Assembly (NCBI RefSeq): GCF_005843885.1
Contig: NZ_CP040443.1
Coordinates: forward strand, 682,001 to 746,000
Source of the DNA: Escherichia sp. E4742
GTDB taxonomy: Bacteria; Pseudomonadota; Gammaproteobacteria; Enterobacterales; Enterobacteriaceae
DNA length: 64,000 bases
Direction: 5' to 3'
The notes under the pieces were generated by a model. It saw only the letters and a list, made by a program, of their open reading frames with translations, was not told the origin of the DNA and made no database searches. Each line of letters opens with the position of its first letter. The first letter of the stretch is position 1. Shown in pieces: positions 21,902 through 30,707 of this stretch. A program made the position numbers and the translations under genes.

Positions 21902-23341
21902 ATGTCTATTGTGGTGAAAAATAACATTCATTGGGTTGGTCAACGTGACTGGGAAGTGCGTGATTTTCACGGTACAGAATATAAAACGCTGCGCGGCAGC
22001 AGCTACAACAGCTACCTCATCCGCGAAGAAAAAAACGTGCTGATCGACACCGTCGACCATAAATTCAGCCGCGAATTTGTGCAGAACCTGCGTAATGAAA
22101 TCGATCTGGCGGATATCGATTACATCGTGATTAACCATGCTGAAGAGGACCACGCCGGGGCGCTGACCGAACTGATGGCGCAAATTCCGGACACACCGAT
22201 CTACTGTACTGCCAACGCTATCGACTCGATAAATGGTCATCACCATCATCCGGAGTGGAATTTTAATGTGGTGAAAACTGGCGACACGCTGGATATCGGT
22301 AACGGCAAACAGCTCATTTTTGTCGAAACGCCAATGCTGCACTGGCCGGACAGCATGATGACTTACCTGACAGGCGACGCGGTGCTGTTCAGTAACGATG
22401 CTTTCGGTCAGCACTACTGCGACGAGCATCTGTTCAACGATGAAGTGGATCAGACGGAGCTTTTCGAGCAGTGCCAGCGTTACTACGCCAATATCCTGAC
22501 GCCGTTCAGCCGCCTGGTAACGCCGAAAATTACCGAGATCCTGGGCTTTAACTTGCCAGTCGATATGATAGCTACCTCTCACGGCGTGGTATGGCGCGAT
22601 AACCCGACGCAAATTGTCGAGCTGTACCTGAAATGGGCGGCGGATTATCAGGAAGACAGAATCACCATTTTCTACGACACCATGTCGAATAACACCCGCA
22701 TGATGGCCGATGCTATCGCCCAGGGAATTGCGGAAACCGACCCACGCGTAGCGGTGAAAATTTTCAACGTCGCCCGAAGCGATAAAAACGAAATCCTGAC
22801 CAATGTCTTCCGCTCAAAAGGTGTGCTGGTCGGTACTTCGACGATGAATAACGTGATGATGCCGAAAATCGCCGGGCTGGTGGAGGAGATGACCGGATTA
22901 CGCTTCCGTAACAAACGCGCCAGTGCCTTCGGCTCTCACGGCTGGAGCGGCGGTGCGGTGGATCGTCTTTCCACGCGCCTGCAGGATGCAGGTTTCGAAA
23001 TGTCGCTTAGCCTGAAAGCCAAATGGCGACCGGACCAGGACGCTCTGGAGTTATGCCGTGAACACGGTCGCGAAATCGCCCGTCAGTGGGCGCTCGCGCC
23101 GCTGCCGCAGAGCACGGTGAATACGGTGGTTGAAGAAGAAACCTCTGCCACCACGACGGCTGACCTCGGCCCACGGATGCAGTGCAGCGTCTGTCAGTGG
23201 ATTTACGATCCGGCAAAAGGCGAGCCAATGCAGGACGTTGCACCGGGAACGCCGTGGAGTGAAGTCCCGGACAACTTCCTCTGCCCGGAATGTTCCCTCG
23301 GTAAAGACGTCTTTGACGAACTGGCATCGGAGGCAAAATGA
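21902..23341 (+). CDS. norV: Anaerobic nitric oxide reductase flavorubredoxin
   Basis: Cytosolic enzyme of 479 residues reducing NO to N2O under anoxia. The N-terminal metallo-beta-lactamase-like di-iron domain has His79-x-Glu81-x-Asp83-His84 (HAEEDH). A flavodoxin domain (about 255-395) has the FMN loop FYDTMSNNTRMMAD. A C-terminal rubredoxin domain (about 425-475) has CSVC and CPEC. Electrons come from NorW. It is activated by NorR and sigma-54, and overlaps norW by 4 nt. All three domains are intact, unlike the truncated norV known from some O157 strains. Confidence 0.97.
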   Translation: MSIVVKNNIHWVGQRDWEVRDFHGTEYKTLRGSSYNSYLIREEKNVLIDTVDHKFSREFVQNLRNEIDLADIDYIVINHAEEDHAGALTELMAQIPDTPIYCTANAIDSINGHHHHPEWNFNVVKTGDTLDIGNGKQLIFVETPMLHWPDSMMTYLTGDAVLFSNDAFGQHYCDEHLFNDEVDQTELFEQCQRYYANILTPFSRLVTPKITEILGFNLPVDMIATSHGVVWRDNPTQIVELYLKWAADYQEDRITIFYDTMSNNTRMMADAIAQGIAETDPRVAVKIFNVARSDKNEILTNVFRSKGVLVGTSTMNNVMMPKIAGLVEEMTGLRFRNKRASAFGSHGWSGGAVDRLSTRLQDAGFEMSLSLKAKWRPDQDALELCREHGREIARQWALAPLPQSTVNTVVEEETSATTTADLGPRMQCSVCQWIYDPAKGEPMQDVAPGTPWSEVPDNFLCPECSLGKDVFDELASEAK

Positions 23342-24471
23342 GCAACGGCATTGTGATCATTGGTTCGGGCTTCGCCGCCCGCCAACTGGTGAAAAATATT
23401 CGCAAACAGGACGCCAGTATTCCATTAACCCTGATTGCCGCCGACAGCATAGATGAGTACAACAAACCTGATCTCAGCCATGTTATCAGCCAGGGGCAAC
23501 GTGCCGACGACCTTACCCGCCAGACGGCGGGTGAATTTGCCGAGCAGTTTAATCTGCGCCTGTTTCCGCACACCCGGCTGACGGATATCGATGCCGAAGC
23601 CCATGTGGTGAAAAGCCAGAATAATCAGTGGCAATACGACAAGCTGGTGCTGGCAACTGGTGCCAGTGCCTTTGTCCCGCCAGTACCTGGGCGTGAGTTA
23701 ATGCTGACGTTAAATAGTCAGCAAGAGTATCGCGCCTGTGAAACGCAACTGCGGGATGCCCGACGCGTGTTGATTGTCGGCGGTGGTTTGATTGGTAGCG
23801 AATTGGCGATGGATTTTTGTCGGGCAGGAAAAGCGGTCACGCTAATCGACAACGCCGCCAGTATTCTGGCGTCGTTAATGCCACCGGAAGTAAGCAGCCG
23901 CTTGCAGCATCGGTTGACGGAGATGGGCGTTCATCTGCTGTTGAAATCTCAGCTGCAGGGGCTGGAAAAAACGGATTCTGGCATTTGGGCAACGCTGGAC
24001 CGCCAGCGCAGCATCGAAGTGGATGCGGTGATTGCCGCCACCGGACTGCGCCCGGAAACTGCACTGGCACGACGCGCCGGGCTGACGATTAATCGCGGCG
24101 TTTGCGTCGATAGTTATCTGCAAACCAGTAACGCCGATATTTACGCGCTGGGCGATTGCGCAGAAATTAACGGTCAGATATTGCCGTTCCTGCAACCGAT
24201 TCAACTTAGCGCGATGGTGCTGGCAAAAAATCTTCTCGGCAATAACACGCCGCTGAAACTACCGGCGATGCTGGTAAAAATCAAAACGCCGGAATTACCG
24301 CTGCATCTGGCAGGCGAAACCCAACGTCGGGATTTGCGCTGGCAGATTTGTACCGAAAGCCAGGGGATGGTGGCGCGCGGCGTTGATGATGCCGACCAGC
24401 TTCGCGCCTTTGTGGTCAGTGAGGATCGGATGAAAGAGGCATTTGGATTGTTGAAAACGTTGCCGGTATAG
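23338..24471 (+). CDS. norW: NADH:flavorubredoxin reductase
   Basis: FAD-containing reductase of 377 residues that passes electrons from NADH to the NorV rubredoxin domain. The FAD-binding GIVIIGSGFAARQLVKNI is at the N-terminus, the NADH-binding VLIVGGGLIGSELAMDF near 143-160, and a second FAD contact is ADIYALGDCAEI (about 265-276). It is coupled to norV by an ATGA overlap. A tandem REP-like array follows directly. Confidence 0.96.
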   Translation: MSNGIVIIGSGFAARQLVKNIRKQDASIPLTLIAADSIDEYNKPDLSHVISQGQRADDLTRQTAGEFAEQFNLRLFPHTRLTDIDAEAHVVKSQNNQWQYDKLVLATGASAFVPPVPGRELMLTLNSQQEYRACETQLRDARRVLIVGGGLIGSELAMDFCRAGKAVTLIDNAASILASLMPPEVSSRLQHRLTEMGVHLLLKSQLQGLEKTDSGIWATLDRQRSIEVDAVIAATGLRPETALARRAGLTINRGVCVDSYLQTSNADIYALGDCAEINGQILPFLQPIQLSAMVLAKNLLGNNTPLKLPAMLVKIKTPELPLHLAGETQRRDLRWQICTESQGMVARGVDDADQLRAFVVSEDRMKEAFGLLKTLPV

Positions 24472-24480
24472 GTGGGCTAT

Positions 24481-24868
<388 letters not shown>

Positions 24869-24890
24869 TGGTGTCCAAATGCAACACGCT

Positions 24891-27143
24891 TTATCCGTTC
24901 TGGACTTCCCCTGCCAACCAACGCGCCGCAGCAATAACCCCCTGCCCCAGAGACAAACCGCCATCACCCGCCGGTAAACTCTGTGGAAAGAGCAATGTGA
25001 AATCAGCGAGATAATGCGCCAGACGTGCACGCAGCAAACGGTTATGAATAACCCCGCCGCTAAATACCAGCGTAGTGATACCACGCATCGTGGCCTGCTC
25101 ACGCATCAACGCGGCAAAACCCTGCGCCAGCGCATCATGAAATGCCCACGCGCGTTGATTAACCGGTGCCTGCCAGTTCAGCCACTGCTGCCAGAAAGTA
25201 GCGAGATCCAGTTGATTGTCCACCAATGGCATCGTCACCGGATGTGTCACTCCGTGGCACGAAGCCGCCAGCGCCTCGAGCGCACAAGCCGCTTCACCTT
25301 CATAACTTAACGTGGCTGGCGCACAGCCCAGTGCCGCCGCTACGGCATCGAACAACCGCCCACACGATGACGCCAGCGGCGCATTGATTCCACGCTCAAT
25401 GGCCCGCGCCAGCACGCTCCAGTTTTGCTGTTGCACACTTGCCGTTTCAGAGTAATTCTGCCACTCCAGCACAAAGCGCAGGCACTGCGCCAGCAAGTTA
25501 CGCCACGGCTGCTTTGCAGCCAAATCGCCCCCCGGAAGCGCCACTGCAGGCAAGCCGCCAAGGTGCTGGCATTCGCGATAGTTCACCCGCAGACACTCGC
25601 CGCCCCACAAAGCGCCGTTCTCCCCCATACCGATACCGTCGAGCGTCAACGCAATGACATCACCGCCATCCAGCGGCCATTGATGTTCTGCCAGACACGC
25701 CGCCGCATGGGCATGATGATGCAGCACCGTTTGCGTCGGCAGATTCATCTCACGCGCCCACTGGCTGGAGACATAGCCCGGATGCGCGTCATGTACAACG
25801 TATTGCGGGGTGAAATCGTAGATGTTTTGCATCAGGCGTAACGCTTCGCGCCACTGCATCTGAATGCCATCGTCACTTAAATCGCCCAGATGCTGACTCA
25901 ACACCGCTTGTTCACCACGCACCAGGCAGAAGGTATTTTTCAGATCCGCGCCGAGACACAGTACAGGCGGAACATTTTTAAAGCCCGGAGGCAAAGCCAG
26001 CGCATCCGGCACATACCCCCGCGAACGGCGCAGCATTTCGCCGCTTTCGCGCACCACCGAATCATCCATCCGCTGCACGATGTCGCGGTTATGTATCAGG
26101 AATCCATCGGCAATGCCCTGCAAATCCGCCAGCGCCTGTTCGTTGCTGATAGCCGGTGGTTTACCGCTCAGGTTGCCGGAGGTCATCACCAGTGGGCATT
26201 GCAGTTCCTGTAACAGCAAATGTTGCAGCGGGTTAGCCGGGAGCATTACGCCCACTTCGTTAAGGCCAGGGGCGATATCGTCACAAAGTTCAGGAACGTA
26301 TTTTTTATCCACCAGCACAATCGGCGCGGCGGGCGTGGTAAGCAACTGACGGGCAGCGTCTGGTAAACCTTCTGCCATTGGCAACATGACCGCCAGCGGT
26401 TTCGCCGGGCGATGTTTGCGCGCCCGCAGTGTCGCCACCGCGTTACTGTTACGTGCATCGCAGGCGAGATGAAATCCGCCAATCCCTTTGATGGCGACAA
26501 TGTTGCCCATTTTTAACTGTGCGATAGCTGCCTGTAATGCCGCCTCTTGTTCCGCATGTTCACCATGACTTACCCATTCAAGATGCGGGCCACACTCCGG
26601 GCAGGCAACCGGCTGGGCGTGGAAGCGACGGTCGAGCGGGTCGCGATACTCTTTGTCACAGGCCGGACATAGCGGAAACGCCGCCATCACGGTAAACGGA
26701 CGGTCGTAAGGCATCGCGCGAATAATGGTGAAACGCGGGCCACAGTGAGTACAGTTGATAAACGGATAACGATAACGCCGCTCGCCTGGGGTATTCATTT
26801 CGGCAAGGCAAGCAGGGCAAGTGGCAGCATCCGGGACAATTTGCGTATTCATGACACCGCCCGCGCTCTGGCGGATAGAGAACTCAGTGGGCAGTTGTGG
26901 CCAGATGTACGGCTCACGCTCGACGCTATCAATACGCGCCAGCGGCGGGCAGTGCTGATGCAATTGAACAAGAAACGTTTCCGGGTCTTCCAGCAGCCGG
27001 ACTTCTACGCCATCGCCGTCATTACAGACATCGCCGTGAAGATTTAATTGCTGTGCCAGTTGCCAGACAAACGGACGAAAACCGACGCCCTGCACTTTGC
27101 CACGAATACGCAGTTGGACACCGCAAGATGTGTTTTTTGCCAT
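24891..27143 (-). CDS. hypF: Carbamoyltransferase HypF for hydrogenase maturation
   Basis: Converts carbamoyl phosphate to the cyanide precursor by transferring the carbamoyl group to the HypE C-terminal Cys. Full length, 750 residues: acylphosphatase-like domain (about 10-95, GKVQGVGFRPF), two zinc-finger motifs (CPACLAEM..CTHCGP, CPACDKEY..CPECGP), a YrdC-like domain (about 200-380) and a Kae1-like carbamoyltransferase domain (VLHHHAHAAACLAEH; ALTLDGIGMGENG). The start at 27141-27143 (MAKNTSCGVQL) fits the acylphosphatase domain. hydN lies 152 bp upstream on the same strand, in a hydN-hypF operon. Confidence 0.96.
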   Translation of the reverse strand: MAKNTSCGVQLRIRGKVQGVGFRPFVWQLAQQLNLHGDVCNDGDGVEVRLLEDPETFLVQLHQHCPPLARIDSVEREPYIWPQLPTEFSIRQSAGGVMNTQIVPDAATCPACLAEMNTPGERRYRYPFINCTHCGPRFTIIRAMPYDRPFTVMAAFPLCPACDKEYRDPLDRRFHAQPVACPECGPHLEWVSHGEHAEQEAALQAAIAQLKMGNIVAIKGIGGFHLACDARNSNAVATLRARKHRPAKPLAVMLPMAEGLPDAARQLLTTPAAPIVLVDKKYVPELCDDIAPGLNEVGVMLPANPLQHLLLQELQCPLVMTSGNLSGKPPAISNEQALADLQGIADGFLIHNRDIVQRMDDSVVRESGEMLRRSRGYVPDALALPPGFKNVPPVLCLGADLKNTFCLVRGEQAVLSQHLGDLSDDGIQMQWREALRLMQNIYDFTPQYVVHDAHPGYVSSQWAREMNLPTQTVLHHHAHAAACLAEHQWPLDGGDVIALTLDGIGMGENGALWGGECLRVNYRECQHLGGLPAVALPGGDLAAKQPWRNLLAQCLRFVLEWQNYSETASVQQQNWSVLARAIERGINAPLASSCGRLFDAVAAALGCAPATLSYEGEAACALEALAASCHGVTHPVTMPLVDNQLDLATFWQQWLNWQAPVNQRAWAFHDALAQGFAALMREQATMRGITTLVFSGGVIHNRLLRARLAHYLADFTLLFPQSLPAGDGGLSLGQGVIAAARWLAGEVQNG

Positions 27144-27180
27144 TGAGTTATTCCCGCCATCATGAATTGCGTAACCCGCC

Positions 27181-27211
27181 CTACCGGACACGACAGCGTC
27201 GCATCCGGTAG
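27181..27211. repeat. Imperfect palindrome between hydN and hypF
   Basis: CTACCGGA and TCCGGTAG bracket about 15 nt in a REP-like arrangement within the hydN-hypF gap. It could form a stem in the transcript; I see no T-run. Confidence 0.45.
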
Positions 27212-27295
27212 TCACAGGTCGGCGATATCGCCCGCTCCGTATTCTACGAATATTTCCGGGAATTCCTTTGATGCCAGAACAGTTCTGTAAGATTT

Positions 27296-27823
27296 TTAGA
27301 ACATCAGCGCCGTGCGGCGGCGTTTTTCTGCGCTCAACTGCTCAAGTTTATTCCGATCGACACAAATCAGCGCATGGGTCGGGCAAGCCGCCATACACGC
27401 CGGGCCGTCTTCACGATGGTTACACAGGTCGCATTTATTGGCTTCGGCTTTGTCAGCGCGTACGTTAAGCCCTGCGCCGCTGTTGCGAATCACCGGACGC
27501 ACCACCACTTCCATCGCGCCATACGGGCAAGCCACAACGCAGGTTTTGCAACCAATGCAACGTTCCTGCATCACATGAACAAACCCTTTATCACGGCTGA
27601 TAGCACCATTCGGGCAGACGTTAGCGCACGGTGCATCTTCACACTGACGGCAAACCGTAGCAGTGGAAATGTTCACACCTTTAATGACATGGATTCGCGG
27701 TAAAAAAGTTTCCGGGGTCAGCGATGCACAGTCCTGATTTTCCTGATGAGAAACCACGCACGCTACTTCACAGGTACGGCAACCAATACATTTACTCGCG
27801 TCAGCAATGATGAAACGGTTCAT
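27296..27823 (-). CDS. hydN: Ferredoxin-like electron carrier HydN
   Basis: 175-residue iron-sulfur protein with four [4Fe-4S] Cys clusters: CIGCRTCEVAC, CRQCEDAPCANVCP, CIGCKTCVVACP and CDLCNHREDGPACMAACP. It is similar to HycB and is thought to aid electron transfer from formate dehydrogenase H. The ATG at 27821-27823 (MNRFIIADASKC) follows GGAGA; an in-frame upstream start would add five residues. It belongs to the formate regulon and precedes hypF. Confidence 0.95.
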   Translation of the reverse strand: MNRFIIADASKCIGCRTCEVACVVSHQENQDCASLTPETFLPRIHVIKGVNISTATVCRQCEDAPCANVCPNGAISRDKGFVHVMQERCIGCKTCVVACPYGAMEVVVRPVIRNSGAGLNVRADKAEANKCDLCNHREDGPACMAACPTHALICVDRNKLEQLSAEKRRRTALMF

Positions 27824-27930
27824 CAAATTCTCCAGCAATGACAGTTAATGCGCCGATACATTCACAAATCATGCCAGTTTTTAATTTGCTGTTATTTAAG
27901 GAAATTAAATTCTGTAATGCAGAAAAAACG

Positions 27931-27958
27931 ATGTCATCGACACAAGTGACGATGACAT
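27931..27958. promoter_or_regulatory. Candidate FhlA-binding palindrome upstream of hydN
   Basis: ATGTCATCG (27931-27939) and CGATGACAT (27950-27958) form a perfect 9-bp inverted repeat about 110-135 bp upstream of the hydN start. The half-sites resemble the TGTCATTTCGACA motif in the hycA-hypA gap. hydN-hypF is known to be FhlA/sigma-54 dependent, so an enhancer role is likely but inferred. I did not find a convincing -24/-12 match between it and hydN. Confidence 0.5.
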
Positions 27959-27971
27959 GTGATGACAATGT

Positions 27972-28982
27972 TTATTGCGAAAGAGCAATGAGGGAGCCAC
28001 GGCGGATCAGTTTTCCACTGAAAGTTTTCGGCGGTGAGAAATCCCCGCCATCGAGCATAAAAATCAGCCGTCCAATAATTTCCTGAATCATCTCAGTCAC
28101 CGGAATTTTTACGCTGGAGAGCGCCGGAACGATGTAGGGGGCAATTGCGATATCATCGAATCCGATAACTGACACCTGCTCTGGCACCGCTACGCCGCGC
28201 TCGTGCAACGCTTTCATCGCACCTATCGCCATATCGTCGTTACTGGCGACTAACGCGCTAAATTTAGCCCCACGTTCGAGCAACGTTTCTACCCCTTCGG
28301 CTCCGCTGGCGGGCGTCCATTTACCGTTAGCGATAAGTTTTTCATTGAGCGCAATACCATGCTGCGCCAGCGCGTCTTTATATCCGGCAAGACGCTCAAT
28401 GCTGGTGGGGGAATCCATCGAGCCGGTAAGGAAAGCAATCTCCTGATGTCCGGCGTTTATCAACTCTGCCACGGCGTTAAAGCTGGTTTGTTTGTGATCG
28501 CACCAGACGCTATGACTGCTGTTTTTGCGCAGGCGTCGATTGAGCACCATTATCGGCTGACTGTGCGCGTCAATGATGTCATCGATCTCATCCACGCTTA
28601 AAAAACGCGGGTAAATCATGATGGCGTCGCAACGCAGATCCAGCAGATACTGAATCGCCTGGCGTTCTTCTTCGGCGCTATGTTTACCATCGGCTAACAG
28701 CAACTGCCGCCCTTTCTCTTCCGCCATTCGCGCGGCATGAAACAGTAATTCACTAAAATAAATGCCGTGGTAAAGCGTATTAGTCACTACCAGTCCCAGC
28801 GTCTGGGTACTCTTCGCCGACAGATTGCGCGCCAGCAAGTTTGGGCGATAACCGCTCTCTTCTACCGCCTGAAACACGCGATCTTTAGTCTCCTGGCTGA
28901 CGTAGCCATTACCTGAAAGCACGCGGGAAACGGTCGCTTTTGAAACCCCGGCGCGCTTCGCCACTTCCAGCATTGTCGTCAT
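27972..28982 (-). CDS. ascG: LacI-family repressor of the asc beta-glucoside operon
   Basis: 336 residues: helix-turn-helix MLEVAKRAGVSKATVSRVLSGNG at the N-terminus, hinge about 45-60, and a periplasmic-binding-protein-like sensor domain (GLVVTNTLYHGIYFSEL; SVIGFDDIAIAPY). It represses ascFB and affects some other sugar operons. The start at 28982 follows AAAGGG by 9 nt; earlier in-frame codons (28991, 29009) are less well placed. It diverges from ascF with two operator-like palindromes between them. Confidence 0.95.
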   Translation of the reverse strand: MTTMLEVAKRAGVSKATVSRVLSGNGYVSQETKDRVFQAVEESGYRPNLLARNLSAKSTQTLGLVVTNTLYHGIYFSELLFHAARMAEEKGRQLLLADGKHSAEEERQAIQYLLDLRCDAIMIYPRFLSVDEIDDIIDAHSQPIMVLNRRLRKNSSHSVWCDHKQTSFNAVAELINAGHQEIAFLTGSMDSPTSIERLAGYKDALAQHGIALNEKLIANGKWTPASGAEGVETLLERGAKFSALVASNDDMAIGAMKALHERGVAVPEQVSVIGFDDIAIAPYIVPALSSVKIPVTEMIQEIIGRLIFMLDGGDFSPPKTFSGKLIRRGSLIALSQ

Positions 28983-29069
28983 TGTTTTCATCCCTTTACA
29001 CGCAGTCATCGCAGTTTACTGCACCGCTGGCTGGTTGTCCTTGCGCAATCAGCGGGAAAAATATTCAGG

Positions 29070-29081
29070 TGACCGGTTTCA
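29070..29081. promoter_or_regulatory. AscG operator, ascG-proximal
   Basis: TGACCGGTTTCA is a one-mismatch copy of TGAAACCGGTTTCA-type LacI-family operators. It lies in the ascG-ascF gap about 90 bp before ascG. Confidence 0.7.
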
Positions 29082-29143
29082 CAAATATAAAAAATGAACA
29101 ATCAACTCTCTTGCTTATTAAATGACAACTATTCATGATTTTG

Positions 29144-29156
29144 TGAAACCGGTTTC
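29144..29156. promoter_or_regulatory. AscG operator, ascF-proximal
   Basis: TGAAACCGGTTTC contains the perfect palindrome GAAACCGGTTTC and lies about 85 bp before ascF. With the site at 29070 the centre spacing is about 75 bp, consistent with looping or dual control of the divergent promoters. Confidence 0.8.
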
Positions 29157-29241
29157 TTATTTCCGTTTCAGCATCGGCATTTTCCCGTCCCGTCGACTGA
29201 TAACAACTACATCTACCCTACTGATAACAGGATAAAATCCG

Positions 29242-30699
29242 ATGGCCAAAAATTATGCGGCGCTGGCAAGCTCGGTGATAACGGCACTGGGCGGCGTTGA
29301 TAACATCTCGGCGGTCACGCACTGTATGACGCGTTTGCGCTTTGTTATCAAAGACGACCAGCTTATCGACAGCCCGACGTTAAAAACCATCTCCGGCGTG
29401 CTCGGCGTGGTACGTAGCGACAACCAGTGCCAGGTGATTATCGGCAATACGGTTTCGCAGGCTTTTCAGGAAGTCGTCAGCTTGTTACCTGGAGATATGC
29501 AGCCCGCGCAGCCCGTGGGTAAACCAAAGCTCACGCTACGTCGCATTGGTGCCGGGATCCTCGATGCGCTGATCGGCACCATGTCACCGCTGATCCCGGC
29601 GATTATCGGCGGATCGATGGTCAAACTGCTGGCGATGATCCTCGAAATGAGCGGCGTGCTGACAAAAGGATCGCCGACCTTAACCATTCTGAATGTGATT
29701 GGTGACGGTGCTTTCTTCTTCCTGCCGCTGATGGTCGCGGCTTCGGCCGCCATCAAATTTAAAACCAATATGTCGCTGGCGATTGCCATCGCGGGTGTGC
29801 TGGTACATCCGAGTTTTATTGAACTGATGGCGAAAGCGGCCCAGGGTGAACATGTCGAATTTGCCCTGATTCCGGTCACCGCGGTGAAATACACCTACAC
29901 GGTGATCCCGGCGCTGGTGATGACCTGGTGCCTGTCATATATCGAACGCTGGGTGGACAGCATTACACCGGCGGTAACCAAAAACTTCCTCAAGCCAATG
30001 CTGATTGTGTTGATTGCCGCACCGCTGGCAATCCTGCTGATTGGACCGATTGGTATCTGGATCGGTAGCGCCATTTCGGCGCTGGTTTACACCATTCATG
30101 GTTATCTGGGCTGGCTTTCAGTCGCCATTATGGGCGCGCTGTGGCCGCTGCTGGTAATGACCGGGATGCACCGCGTCTTTACACCAACCATCATTCAGAC
30201 CATTGCCGAAACCGGAAAAGAAGGGATGGTCATGCCGTCAGAAATCGGCGCTAACCTGTCGCTGGGCGGTTCATCGCTGGCGGTGGCGTGGAAAACGAAA
30301 AACCCGGAACTGCGCCAGACGGCGCTGGCTGCGGCGGCATCAGCCATTATGGCGGGGATTTCCGAACCGGCGTTATACGGCGTGGCGATCCGTCTGAAAC
30401 GTCCGCTTATCGCCAGTCTTATCAGCGGTTTTATTTGCGGCGCGGTTGCCGGTATGGCGGGGCTTGCCAGCCACTCAATGGCAGCGCCGGGGTTATTTAC
30501 CAGCGTGCAGTTCTTCGATCCGGCAAATCCGATGAGCATCGTCTGGGTGTTCGCGGTCATGGCGCTGGCGGTGGTGCTGTCGTTTATCCTCACACTGTTG
30601 CTCGGCTTTGAAGATATCCCTGTTGAGGAAGCGGCTGCCGAGGCGCGAAAGCATCAGGGCGCACAACCGACCGTCGCCAAAGAAGTAAGTCTTAATTGA
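29242..30699 (+). CDS. ascF: Beta-glucoside (cellobiose/arbutin/salicin) PTS IIBC component
   Basis: Imports and phosphorylates beta-glucosides. 485 residues. The N-terminal IIB domain has the phosphocysteine in AVTHCMTRLRFVIKD (about 25-40). The IIC domain (about 105-465) has roughly ten hydrophobic segments and GISEPALYGVAIRLKRP. No IIA domain is present, so phosphate must come from another IIA such as Crr. The stop overlaps the ribosome site of ascB. In many E. coli the operon is cryptic; here both genes look intact. Confidence 0.95.
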   Translation: MAKNYAALASSVITALGGVDNISAVTHCMTRLRFVIKDDQLIDSPTLKTISGVLGVVRSDNQCQVIIGNTVSQAFQEVVSLLPGDMQPAQPVGKPKLTLRRIGAGILDALIGTMSPLIPAIIGGSMVKLLAMILEMSGVLTKGSPTLTILNVIGDGAFFFLPLMVAASAAIKFKTNMSLAIAIAGVLVHPSFIELMAKAAQGEHVEFALIPVTAVKYTYTVIPALVMTWCLSYIERWVDSITPAVTKNFLKPMLIVLIAAPLAILLIGPIGIWIGSAISALVYTIHGYLGWLSVAIMGALWPLLVMTGMHRVFTPTIIQTIAETGKEGMVMPSEIGANLSLGGSSLAVAWKTKNPELRQTALAAAASAIMAGISEPALYGVAIRLKRPLIASLISGFICGAVAGMAGLASHSMAAPGLFTSVQFFDPANPMSIVWVFAVMALAVVLSFILTLLLGFEDIPVEEAAAEARKHQGAQPTVAKEVSLN

Positions 30700-30707
30700 G
30701 GATGAAA

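Noticed and set aside
22672..22914. Minus-strand frames inside norV
   Set aside because: Antisense shadows of a well-supported gene.
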